Virus record (IMG/VR): IMGVR_UViG_3300022562_000146
Coordinates: 1-25,682 of that record
DNA length: 25,682 bases
Reading direction: 5' to 3' (one strand)
Origin: a virus
Positions 7,066 to 14,047 of this stretch are shown one piece after another. The position numbers and the translations under genes are program-made. Below the pieces are notes generated by a model. That model saw only the letters and a list, made by a program, of their open reading frames with translations, searched no databases and was not told the DNA's origin. The stretch's first letter is position 1. Each line of letters starts with the position of its first letter.

Positions 7066-8499
7066 ATGCAAGACGGCGAGAGACAAGTTGCACCGGTTGT
7101 GAGTGGCATCCGGCGAGATCATGTTGCGCGGTACGAATGGGCCGCAAAGGTGATCGACAAACTGGTACACGATGGCCGGAAGGTAATCGACATTGCCTGC
7201 GGGATCGGCTATGGATCAAACGTGCTGGCCCGGTCGCGGTTCAATGTGACGGCGATCGATATCGATGCCGAGGCGCTCGAGTACGGGCGCAAGCATTACG
7301 CGCACGACCGCATCACGTTCCTGCAGGGCGATGCCAGCAATCCGGAGGGTGGACTTGAATCCGATAACCGGATTTCGACGCAGCGGTGGCACGCGGCGAC
7401 GGTATTCGAGACGGTCGAACACATCGAGGATCCGCGACCGCTGTTGAAATGGCTGCGCGGTCGGGTCAAGGTGCTGCTCGCGAGCGTCCCGAACGAGGAG
7501 GTATTTCCGCATCAAGGCCGCGTGAAATTCCATTTTCGCCACTACACACCGGGCGAGTTCGCCGCACTGCTCAAGGAGTGCGGGTGGATGGTGAACGCCT
7601 GGTACGGTCAGGCAGGACCGGAGTCGGAGGTCGAAAAAGGCCGGATGGGTCGCACGATCATCGCGGTCGCGGTCCCGGCACCGGTCGAGGAAATAACCCG
7701 AGAGCAACCGAAAGGCGAACCGAAGGACGTTACCGCCGAGTTCAAGGCGGCGGCGCTGCCGGCCAAGGTGCCAGATGCGGTTGCGATCCTCGGACTCGGC
7801 CCATCGGTCGCGGAGTTTCTCGATTTCAGCAAGCGGCTCGGCAGCACGAAACGGTTGTGCGACGAGGTCTGGGCGATCAATGCGCTCGGCGGTGTCCTGA
7901 AATGCGACCGCATTTTTCACATGGACGATATTCGCATTCAGGAGGCACGCGCCAAGGCCGACCCGGGCAGCAATATCGCCGCGATGGTCGAGTGGATCAA
8001 GGAGCATCCCGGGCCGATCTACACCAGCAGGCCGCATCCCTCGTATCCCGGCATGGTCGCGTTCCCGCTCGAGGACGTTCTGAACCATTTTCAGCACGAC
8101 TATTTCAACTCGACAGCAGCGTATGCGGTTGCGTATGCGGTGTATATCGGAGTCAAAAAGATCCTGCTGTTTGGGGTCGACTTTACATATCCGAACTCGC
8201 ACAAGGCCGAGAAGGGACGCGCCTGCGTCGAGTTCTGGCTCGGGCAGGCCTCGGCGCGTGGCATCAAGATTTCCCTGCCAAAGACGACCTCGCTGATGGA
8301 TGCGATTCACGACCGATCCGAGCGCCTGTACGGGTACGATACCGTCGATGTTCAGCTGGTCCCGGTCGGCCCGGGCAAGATCACTGCGAAGTTCACCGAG
8401 CGCGATCAAGTGCCGACCGCTGAGGAGATCGAATCGCGATATGATCACTCACGGCACCCGTCGCCGCTGATGCAGGAGGAGGAACCCGCAGATGCTTAA
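7066..8499 (+). CDS. Fused SAM-dependent methyltransferase and DUF115/MAF-like glycosyltransferase-type enzyme
   Basis: 477-aa two-domain protein. Residues about 15-205 form a class I methyltransferase with the AdoMet-binding VIDIACGIGYGS motif at 40-51, the acidic AIDID at 63-67 and FETVEHIEDPRPLLKWL at 114-130. After a charged linker, residues about 235-425 resemble the DUF115/MAF/MptE-like family, with AILGLGPSV at 240-248, DRIFHMDDI at 281-289 and the NSTAAYAVAYAVYIGVKKIL helix ending in FGVDF at 348-373. Family members include flagellin glycosylation factors and pterin pyrophosphokinases, so the exact reaction is uncertain. The gene starts after GACGAGGAGATCC. It ends with an 8-nt overlap into the connector gene, so it is translated with late morphogenesis genes. 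It is not a usual head-module component, and a virion-modifying role is my inference. Confidence 0.82.
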   Translation: MQDGERQVAPVVSGIRRDHVARYEWAAKVIDKLVHDGRKVIDIACGIGYGSNVLARSRFNVTAIDIDAEALEYGRKHYAHDRITFLQGDASNPEGGLESDNRISTQRWHAATVFETVEHIEDPRPLLKWLRGRVKVLLASVPNEEVFPHQGRVKFHFRHYTPGEFAALLKECGWMVNAWYGQAGPESEVEKGRMGRTIIAVAVPAPVEEITREQPKGEPKDVTAEFKAAALPAKVPDAVAILGLGPSVAEFLDFSKRLGSTKRLCDEVWAINALGGVLKCDRIFHMDDIRIQEARAKADPGSNIAAMVEWIKEHPGPIYTSRPHPSYPGMVAFPLEDVLNHFQHDYFNSTAAYAVAYAVYIGVKKILLFGVDFTYPNSHKAEKGRACVEFWLGQASARGIKISLPKTTSLMDAIHDRSERLYGYDTVDVQLVPVGPGKITAKFTERDQVPTAEEIESRYDHSRHPSPLMQEEEPADA

Positions 8500-9289
8500 A
8501 TTGGTATCAGGACCGACCGCCGAACCGGTGTCGCTGACCGAGGCGAAGGCATGGCTGCGGGTGACAGACTCGAACAGCGATACGCTGATCACGCAACTTA
8601 TCGCGAGCGCCCGTCAGTCGGTCGAAATGTTCACGCATCGAATCCTGGTCGCGCAAACGTGGGAGCAGTATCTCGACCAGTTCCCTCCGGGCGACTCGAT
8701 CAGTCTCGGGCTGTACCCGTATCGGTCGATCACGCATATCAAGTATTACGACACCGACGGAACGCTGCAGACGGTCGACTCTGCCGATTATCAAACGCAT
8801 CCGGTGTTCATACCGCCACGGGTGACCCCGATCTACGGGGGGAATTGGCCGTCCTCGCGTGGATGGATCAACGATGTGGTGGTGCGGTTCATCGCGGGTG
8901 ATGCGGTGTCGATCAGCGCCGATGCGTCGACCGATGTGATCACCGCGACCGGGCATGGGTACACCGACGGGGATCTGGTCAGGTTCTGGAATACGGGCGG
9001 GGCGCTGCCGACGGGGTTGTCTGCGAACACCGACTACTATGTGCGCGATGCGACGGCGACCACGTTCAAGGTATCCGCGAACAGCGGCGGCGCGGCTGTC
9101 GATATCACCGGTGCCGGAACCGGGACGAATTTCGCAGGGGATATCCCGAGGGCACTGATTGACGGCCTGCTGCTGCTGGTGGCCCACTGGTACGACAATC
9201 GCCAGACGATGATTGTCGGCAATATCGTGAACGAGGCTCCGATCAATGTTCAGTCGGTGCTGATGCCCTACCGGGTGTTCGAGTTCTGA
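8492..9289 (+). CDS. Head-tail connector protein (gp6 / phiE125 gp8-like) with an inserted beta domain
   Basis: 265-aa connector subunit that sits under the portal ring. The opening (GPTAEPVSLTEAKAWLRV, then DTLITQLIASARQSVE and a TWEQYLDQFP strand) and the C-terminal IPRALIDGLLLLVAHWYDNR helix are characteristic of the gp6-like connector family. Between VVVRFIAGDA (to about 138) and GDIP (from about 216) lies an extra segment of roughly 75 residues carrying HGYTDGDLVRF and ATATTFKVSANSG. In simpler family members this loop is only a few residues long, so it looks like a domain inserted in a surface loop. A related module occurs in the tail tube protein. ATG 8492 follows GGAGGAGG and overlaps the previous gene by 8 nt. 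Confidence 0.88.
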   Translation: MLKLVSGPTAEPVSLTEAKAWLRVTDSNSDTLITQLIASARQSVEMFTHRILVAQTWEQYLDQFPPGDSISLGLYPYRSITHIKYYDTDGTLQTVDSADYQTHPVFIPPRVTPIYGGNWPSSRGWINDVVVRFIAGDAVSISADASTDVITATGHGYTDGDLVRFWNTGGALPTGLSANTDYYVRDATATTFKVSANSGGAAVDITGAGTGTNFAGDIPRALIDGLLLLVAHWYDNRQTMIVGNIVNEAPINVQSVLMPYRVFEF

Positions 9290-9291
9290 CC

Positions 9292-9609
9292 ATGAGGGCA
9301 GGCGATCTCGACCGGATGATTGTGATCGAGTCAGTCGGCGCGACACAATCCTCGAGCGGCGACCCGACGGAATCCTGGTCGACGTTCGCGACGGTCTGGG
9401 CGAAGGTGATCCCGGTCAACACCGCAGAGGGATTTTCGGCGCAGCAGTTCAATGCGAAGGCCGATGTGATTTTCCGCATTCGGCACATCGACAATCTAAC
9501 GCCAGCGATGCGGATCAATTACAACAGCCACTACTACGACATAACCGGGATTACCGAAATGAGGCGGCGCGAGTCGATCGAGATCGCTGCGACGGTGAGG
9601 CGGCAATGA
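9292..9609 (+). CDS. Head closure / head-tail adaptor protein
   Basis: 105-aa small beta-barrel protein of the SPP1 gp16-like head-closure family, which seals the capsid after packaging and docks the tail. The N-terminus MRAGDLDRMIVIE, then TFATVWAKVIPVNTAEGF and the RIRHIDNLTPAMRI segment, are hallmarks. The C-terminal YYDITGITEMRRRESIEI is also typical. The length is normal. It begins 2 nt after the connector stop and ends with a 4-nt overlap into the gp10-like gene, in the expected order for neck genes. Confidence 0.9.
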   Translation: MRAGDLDRMIVIESVGATQSSSGDPTESWSTFATVWAKVIPVNTAEGFSAQQFNAKADVIFRIRHIDNLTPAMRINYNSHYYDITGITEMRRRESIEIAATVRRQ

Positions 9610-10187
9610 GCGGAGGGATCGAGGTCCGGGTGAGCGGGTTGGAAGGCCTGGCAGCGGCGCTGCGCGAGTTGCCACCTAAAATCTCGCGCCGGGTTGCCGA
9701 CAAGACGCTGCGCGAAGCGGCGAAACCGATGCTGGACGCGGCCCGGGCGAAGGCACCCGCCCTCGCGGCCAGTACTCAGTGGCGGCGAGCGGGGGCGCTT
9801 AAAAAGGCAATCCGGATCTCGCGCTTGCGGGTGCCCGGTGACCTGAATCGCGGCGTGACCATCGGTGTCAAACTGCTAAACCGTCGGCAGATGCGTGCAG
9901 CGCGACTCGCATCGACGGTATCGCGGTTAACACGGGGCGTGAAAATATCGAAGGATTGGCAGAATCCGTTTTGGTGGTATTTTCTAGAGCATGGATGGCA
10001 CGCGACCGGTCGCAGGAACGGGCGCGGCCTGACGCGACGGGATTGGAGGAAGTCGGCCCGGGCCGCGTCGAAGTTCATCAAAATGCCATTTCTCAAGCCG
10101 GCGTTTGACGAGCAACATCGCCGGTTTTTAGACCAGTTCGGGTCGATCATGGGGCGCAGGATCGAGGAGATCTGGCGTGGCAGCTGA
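9606..10187 (+). CDS. HK97 gp10-like neck/tail protein
   Basis: 193-aa protein of the HK97 gp10 family, a small component at the head-tail junction or tail-completion step. The N-terminal IEVRVSGLEGLAAALRELPPKIS is the family signature, followed by the basic REAAKPMLDAARAKAP helix and the C-terminal PFLKPAFDEQ segment. It is longer than the usual 130-150 residues because of a basic, Arg-rich central part (about 85-150, including HGWHATGRRNGRGLTRRDWRK). The start overlaps the previous stop (ATGA), and the last 11 nt overlap the tail terminator gene, indicating coupled translation. Confidence 0.87.
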   Translation: MSGGIEVRVSGLEGLAAALRELPPKISRRVADKTLREAAKPMLDAARAKAPALAASTQWRRAGALKKAIRISRLRVPGDLNRGVTIGVKLLNRRQMRAARLASTVSRLTRGVKISKDWQNPFWWYFLEHGWHATGRRNGRGLTRRDWRKSARAASKFIKMPFLKPAFDEQHRRFLDQFGSIMGRRIEEIWRGS

Positions 10188-10524
10188 GGAGCAAATTTAC
10201 ACGGCGCTCGGGGCACTGGTATCGAACCGGTGCTACCCGGTCAAGGCACCGCAGGCCTCGACCCTGCCATATATTGTCTACGAGAAAACGGCTGGCGACC
10301 GGATTGTCACTTTGAATCGCTCGACCGTTCTCGCGAATCACTTTTTCAGTATCAACTGCTATGCCTCGACGGTCGATGCGGCTCGCACGCTCGCGGCCTC
10401 GGTAAAAACCGCGATGGAGTCGGCGGGGGTTGTGAACGAGTTGCAGTCCGAAAGCAACGAATACGACCCCGATACCGACCTCGATTTTATTGCGCTATCA
10501 TATTCATGTTGGGAGAGTGAGTAA
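10177..10524 (+). CDS. Tail terminator (gp17-like, DUF3168-type)
   Basis: 115-aa protein that caps the tail tube when it reaches full length and joins it to the neck. The opening EEQIYTALGALVSNRCYP, then PYIVYEKTAGDRI and the RTLAASVKTAME helix, fit DUF3168/gp17-type terminators; the C-terminal LDFIALSYSCW strand is also typical. The start is GTG 10177, with AGGATCGAGGAG just upstream inside the preceding gene. After its stop comes a 71-nt non-coding space holding an AT-rich motif and a hairpin before the tail tube gene. Confidence 0.85.
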   Translation: MAAEEQIYTALGALVSNRCYPVKAPQASTLPYIVYEKTAGDRIVTLNRSTVLANHFFSINCYASTVDAARTLAASVKTAMESAGVVNELQSESNEYDPDTDLDFIALSYSCWESE

Positions 10525-10537
10525 GCAGTCTGGGGCT

Positions 10538-10555
10538 GTTCAACTTTAACCATCA
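10538..10555 (+). promoter_or_regulatory. AT-rich intergenic motif, copy 2
   Basis: Second copy of the 18-nt element at 19-36 (15 of 18 identities, last 11 bases identical). It lies 41 nt upstream of the tail tube start and overlaps the left arm of the hairpin at 10552-10574. It could be a phage-specific promoter element or operator; only the repetition is directly seen. Confidence 0.35.
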
Positions 10556-10579
10556 TTGAGGACGAGTCGATGATCTTTT
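10552..10579 (+). terminator. Hairpin plus short T run before the tail tube gene
   Basis: ATCATTGA at 10552-10559 pairs with TCGATGAT at 10567-10574 (8 bp, one G-T wobble; loop GGACGAG), followed by CTTTT. This is the best intrinsic-terminator-like structure in the window, but the stem is AT-rich and short, so partial termination or RNA protection is more likely than a hard stop. Confidence 0.45.
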
Positions 10580-10595
10580 GCATAGGAGATAGGTC

Positions 10596-11237
10596 ATGCC
10601 GACACTCGGAATCAATGTCGCAATCGCGCTGCAGAACGCGCTCGGGGGCGACGTAACTGTAAGCGGGATCACGAAGGCGAACCCGGGCGTGGTCACCTGT
10701 TCGGCCTCGCATGGATACTCAAACGGCGATATCGTCGTGCTGGACGTTACCGGCATGACCGAGATCGACGCGCAGGCCTGCCGTATCGCCAACAAGACGG
10801 CGACCACGTTTGAACTCGAGGGGCTGGACACGACCGGCTTTTCGACGTTCACCGCTGGCACCGTGAACAAAGTCTCCGGCCTCGATACGCTCGGGCTGGC
10901 GACCTCGATCAGCGTCGACCAGCAGTCGGTCGACGAGATCGATATCACGACCCTCACCGACAACCAGCGGAAGATCATGTTCGGGTTCCTGTCGCCCGTC
11001 AAAGGGTCGATCTCGGCGCTCTGGGAGGCCGCAGACACGGCACTGGTCAATCTCCGGGCCGCGACCAAGGCGAGCAGTCCTCGGGCGTTCAAAATCACGT
11101 TCGCGGACGGATCCATTGCGGTGTTCAACGCGCTGGTCGCCATCGGCGATGCGTTCCAGATGGATCAGGGGCAACCGGCGAAAACGACCTGCAATTTCAC
11201 ACTGCAGGGTCGTCAGATCATGTTCTACGCCAGCTGA
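10596..11237 (+). CDS. Tail tube (major tail) protein with inserted HGY-type beta domain
   Basis: 213-aa protein that polymerises into the tail tube. It lies between the tail terminator and the tail chaperones, its usual place. The core includes GLDTLGLATSISVDQQSVDEI near 95-115 and the C-terminal MDQGQPAKTTCNFTLQGRQI strand region. Residues about 20-93 hold an extra module with SHGYSNGDIVVLDVTGM and NKTATTFELEGLDTTG, similar to the insertion in the connector protein at 8492. It probably projects from the tube, as Ig-like modules do in other siphophage tail proteins. The start follows ATAGGAGATAGGTC, with an AT-rich motif and hairpin upstream. A small stem (GCCAGC with GCTGGT, 11229-11245) spans the stop codon. 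Confidence 0.88.
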   Translation: MPTLGINVAIALQNALGGDVTVSGITKANPGVVTCSASHGYSNGDIVVLDVTGMTEIDAQACRIANKTATTFELEGLDTTGFSTFTAGTVNKVSGLDTLGLATSISVDQQSVDEIDITTLTDNQRKIMFGFLSPVKGSISALWEAADTALVNLRAATKASSPRAFKITFADGSIAVFNALVAIGDAFQMDQGQPAKTTCNFTLQGRQIMFYAS

Positions 11238-11267
11238 TCGCTGGTCTAAACAACGGAGGGACGAGTC

Positions 11268-11594
11268 ATGGGGCTGTTGAGTCGTGGTGATATTCCGCGT
11301 CCGGTTCGGAAGGCCGAGGCGGTGATGGTCGAGGCGCTCGGTGGCGAGGTCAAGGTGCGGCAGATGACGTTGCCGACCTACCTCGCCCTCGTTCGCGGTC
11401 AGCATGAGCATGGAGACTCGATGCCGCTCGGCCTGGTGATGGCCGAGTGCGTGGTCGATGCTGACGATCTCCCGATTTTTTCGGAGGAGGAGTGGAATAT
11501 CTGGGGCGCGTCGCACCCGACGCAGATCGCCGAATTGTGGACGAAGGTCCGGATGATCACCAGCATCGAACCGGAGGTGGCTGAAAAAAAATAA
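11268..11594 (+). CDS. Tail assembly chaperone, G-type
   Basis: 108-aa chaperone equivalent to lambda gpG. It would coat the tape measure protein and recruit tail tube subunits, then be absent from the mature virion. It begins after ACGGAGGGACGAGTC. The sequence has no enzyme motif; it is acidic in the second half (CVVDADDLPIFSEEEWNIW), typical of these chaperones. It ends AEKK-stop at a run of eight A residues, which allows some ribosomes to slip back one base and make the longer G-T product. Assignment rests mainly on position between the tail tube and tape measure genes, length, and the frameshift arrangement. Confidence 0.88.
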   Translation: MGLLSRGDIPRPVRKAEAVMVEALGGEVKVRQMTLPTYLALVRGQHEHGDSMPLGLVMAECVVDADDLPIFSEEEWNIWGASHPTQIAELWTKVRMITSIEPEVAEKK

Positions 11595-11634
11595 GAACGC
11601 GCCCGGAGTACCAGTTTCTGCTGCTGCTGGCGCG
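11573..11634 (+). promoter_or_regulatory. Programmed -1 ribosomal frameshift cassette (SD-like, A AAA AAA slip site, stem)
   Basis: In the G reading frame the bases at 11585-11591 read A AAA AAA, a canonical -1 slippery heptamer, followed at once by the TAA stop at 11592-11594. Upstream is GGAGGTGG at 11573-11580, a Shine-Dalgarno-like stimulator. Downstream, 6 nt after the heptamer, CGCGCC (11598-11603) can pair with GGCGCG (11629-11634). Slipping back one base leads into the open frame ending at 11908. The three-part layout resembles the E. coli dnaX frameshift signal. Confidence 0.85.
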
Positions 11635-11908
11635 AACGATGGGGATGCCGGTCGCAGAATTGGCTGCGCGAATGACCGCGCAGGAGTTCGTCGAACATTG
11701 GACGGACTACAGGCTGAACCCGTGGGGCGAACAACGCAATGATTTGAGAGCCGGCATGATCGCCTCGATGCTGTTCAATATCAACAGGGGCAAGGACACC
11801 CCTCCGCGATCACCGACAGATTTTGTGCTGTATAGGTACGAAGTGGTGGACGAGGCCGATGTTCGCAGACAGTACGCAAAGCAGCAGCAGAAACGGAGAA
11901 AACGGTAA
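11591..11908 (+). CDS. T-type extension of the tail assembly chaperone (made as G-T fusion by -1 frameshift)
   Basis: After a -1 slip at 11585-11591, translation continues with IRTRPEYQFLLLLARTMGMP and on to RQYAKQQQKRRKR, adding about 105 residues to the 108-aa G protein for a product near 213 aa. The only internal ATG is at 11639, in the middle of the homologous region and without a clear ribosome site, so independent translation is unlikely. The RTRPEYQFLLLLA, GMPVAEL and LNPWGEQR features match the DUF4035/gpT-type C-terminal part of siphophage tail chaperones. The basic C-terminus would contact tail tube subunits. The tape measure start follows directly after the stop. Confidence 0.87.
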   Translation: MRTRPEYQFLLLLARTMGMPVAELAARMTAQEFVEHWTDYRLNPWGEQRNDLRAGMIASMLFNINRGKDTPPRSPTDFVLYRYEVVDEADVRRQYAKQQQKRRKR

Positions 11909-14047
11909 ATGCCTCGTCTAGCGATTGACCTTGTGCTGCAAGTCGCGCAGTTGCAGCGCGATATGAACAAAGTCGTGTCCACGGTCGACAAGGGGTTCCG
12001 CGATATCCGGAATGCTGCAAACTCCGTTCGCAATATCCTCGGTGTCCTCGGTATCTCTTATGGCGCGTATGAACTCGTCAGTTTCATCAAGGCGCAGATC
12101 GAACTGCAGGATCGCCTGGTCGACCTGTCGACCCGACTCAATATCACCGTCACCGACCTCGCCGGGTTCAAGTATGCAGCCGAGGCTGGCGGCACATCAC
12201 TCGAGACATTCACGACCGGGGTTCGCAACCTCAACAAATATCTATCGGAGGCGGCGAATAATCCGGGCAACCGTGGGATCCTGCGTGCGCTCAATGTCGA
12301 CACGAACGACCCGACGAAGGCGATCTACCAGCTGGCCGATGCATTTCGCGACCTTGGCGACACTCCCGCTCGCACCGAGGTATCGCTGCGGTTGTTTGGC
12401 AAGGCCGGCGACGAACTGATCCCGGTACTCGCGCAGGGCAGCGAGGAACTGCGAAAACAGGTAGAGCGCGGCAAGGAGTTCAGCAGGATAACCGACGAGT
12501 CGGCCAAGGCAGCGAAGGCGCTCAAGGACAATATCACCGACCTTAAAGCCGCATCTGCCGGGGCAGCGACCGAGATCGGGAATCGATTGGTTCCCGAACT
12601 GACGAGGCTCACCGGGGAGTTCGCGGAGGGCATCAAACTCGCTGGCGGGTTTTTTAAGGCGATCGAGACATTCGGGACGATAAACCCGTTTCGGACTGAC
12701 GCGGAAAATCTGAAACTGATCCGCGAAGAAATCGAACTGATTGACAAGGGCGAGCAGGCATCGACGGAGGAATATCGGGACAAACTCGAACTGCAAAAGA
12801 GATTTCTCGAATACAAGCAGCGCGAGGCGGCGCTCGCGCTCGGCAAGGGATTCGAGAATTACAAAGGCGGCAGGGAAACCGGGGCTGGCGCGACTGCCGA
12901 GATCGGCGAGGGCGCGGACGGGGCGAAAGCGAGCGTGGAAGGGCTGAATTTCGCACTCGCGGAATCGTCCGGGTTCATCATCAATCTGCGTCGCGAAGCG
13001 TCGAAAATTACCGACGTGAGGGACGAGTTCGATCTGCTGATCGACGAGGCAAATCGCCTCGGCCCTGCCTATGCTCAAATCGCGATCCCGTTGGTCGCGG
13101 TCCTCCGGGCGCACAAGGAAATGCTGATCGTCAGCAAGGCGGCGACGGAGGAGGCTGATCGACAACTCAAAGCGGAGGAACAAGTCGCTGAGATCATCGC
13201 GAAAGCGATCAGCGAGCGAGTCGATTACGCGCAGGCGATTGAGTTCCAGACCTCGCTGCTTGGCAAGTCTGCCGACGAACAGGAACGCCTGGTCGAGTAC
13301 CGTCGCATCGACCTCGATGTGCTGAAACAACTCGAGGCGATTGCGGATCAACCGTACGAGGATCAGGTCGATGCAATCGCGCAGATATACGCGGAAGGCG
13401 AGGAGGCTAAAAAAGTTATCGGTGAACTGATCGACAAGTTCAAGGAACTCAGCCGATCCGCTGACGTTGGAATCGCGGACGCGCTGAATCGAATCGTCGC
13501 GCAGGCGCAAAACAGCGCAGAACTGATGGATCATGCCATTACGAATGCGGCGCAGAGCATGGAGGATGCGATTGTAAAGTTCGCGCAGACCGGCAAGTTC
13601 GAGTTTCGCGAACTGGTATCGAGCATCATCGCGGATCTGCTGCGGTTGCAGATCAAGCAGTCGATCCTCGGACCACTGGCGCAGATTTTTCTCGGTCAGG
13701 GAACCGCAGCGTATGAGTTACTAGGATGGAGCAGCGCCGATCTCGCTGGTCTACCTCCTGGTCTGGCGAGCGGTGGCCCGGTGTCGGCAGGGTCGACGTA
13801 TATCGTCGGTGAGAAAGGGCCGGAATTGTTTGTACCGAACATGAGCGGGACCATCGTACCGAACGATTCCATCGGTTCCGGTGGCCCGACCATGTATGTC
13901 GATGCCCGTGGTGCTGATCGCGCCGAGTTCGAGCGGTTAAAGCAGTTTGTTGTCGCGCTGAATGGCAGCATTGAGGAGCGCAGCGTGACGGCTAACATGA
14001 CGGCCCGGAGGAAGGGCGGCGCATTCGCGTCGACCTTTGGCGCATGA
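11909..14047 (+). CDS. Tape measure protein
   Basis: 712-aa protein that sets tail length and occupies the tail lumen. It directly follows the G/T chaperones, is the longest gene in the tail-building block and is mainly helical with long charged stretches. The N-terminus has the LVLQVAQLQRDMNKVVSTVD segment and a hydrophobic patch at about 40-62. Residues about 533-595 (AITNAAQSMEDAIVKFAQTG through LRLQIKQSILGPLAQIF) match the conserved lambda-like tape measure C-terminal domain. GEKGPELFVP near 633 is a common motif in these proteins. By the usual rule of about 0.15 nm per residue, a tail near 105-110 nm would be expected. Start after AACGGAGAAAACGGTAA; the stop overlaps the next start (ATGA). 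Confidence 0.95.
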   Translation: MPRLAIDLVLQVAQLQRDMNKVVSTVDKGFRDIRNAANSVRNILGVLGISYGAYELVSFIKAQIELQDRLVDLSTRLNITVTDLAGFKYAAEAGGTSLETFTTGVRNLNKYLSEAANNPGNRGILRALNVDTNDPTKAIYQLADAFRDLGDTPARTEVSLRLFGKAGDELIPVLAQGSEELRKQVERGKEFSRITDESAKAAKALKDNITDLKAASAGAATEIGNRLVPELTRLTGEFAEGIKLAGGFFKAIETFGTINPFRTDAENLKLIREEIELIDKGEQASTEEYRDKLELQKRFLEYKQREAALALGKGFENYKGGRETGAGATAEIGEGADGAKASVEGLNFALAESSGFIINLRREASKITDVRDEFDLLIDEANRLGPAYAQIAIPLVAVLRAHKEMLIVSKAATEEADRQLKAEEQVAEIIAKAISERVDYAQAIEFQTSLLGKSADEQERLVEYRRIDLDVLKQLEAIADQPYEDQVDAIAQIYAEGEEAKKVIGELIDKFKELSRSADVGIADALNRIVAQAQNSAELMDHAITNAAQSMEDAIVKFAQTGKFEFRELVSSIIADLLRLQIKQSILGPLAQIFLGQGTAAYELLGWSSADLAGLPPGLASGGPVSAGSTYIVGEKGPELFVPNMSGTIVPNDSIGSGGPTMYVDARGADRAEFERLKQFVVALNGSIEERSVTANMTARRKGGAFASTFGA

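Noticed and set aside
7386-8423. 345-codon + strand open frame in another phase of the same gene
   Set aside because: The translation is Arg/Gly-rich, and the other phase holds methyltransferase and DUF115-like motifs.
7216-8448. 410-codon minus-strand open frame opposite the methyltransferase fusion
   Set aside because: It lies wholly within a + strand gene with clear motifs; composition is Arg-rich and non-protein-like.
11639-11908. T-type chaperone as an independently translated 89-aa gene
   Set aside because: The ATG lies within the conserved region, has no clear ribosome site, and the frame joins exactly to the slip site upstream.
12242-13534. 430-codon minus-strand open frame opposite the tape measure gene
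   Set aside because: Shadow of a strongly supported tape measure gene; no ribosome site or motif stands out.
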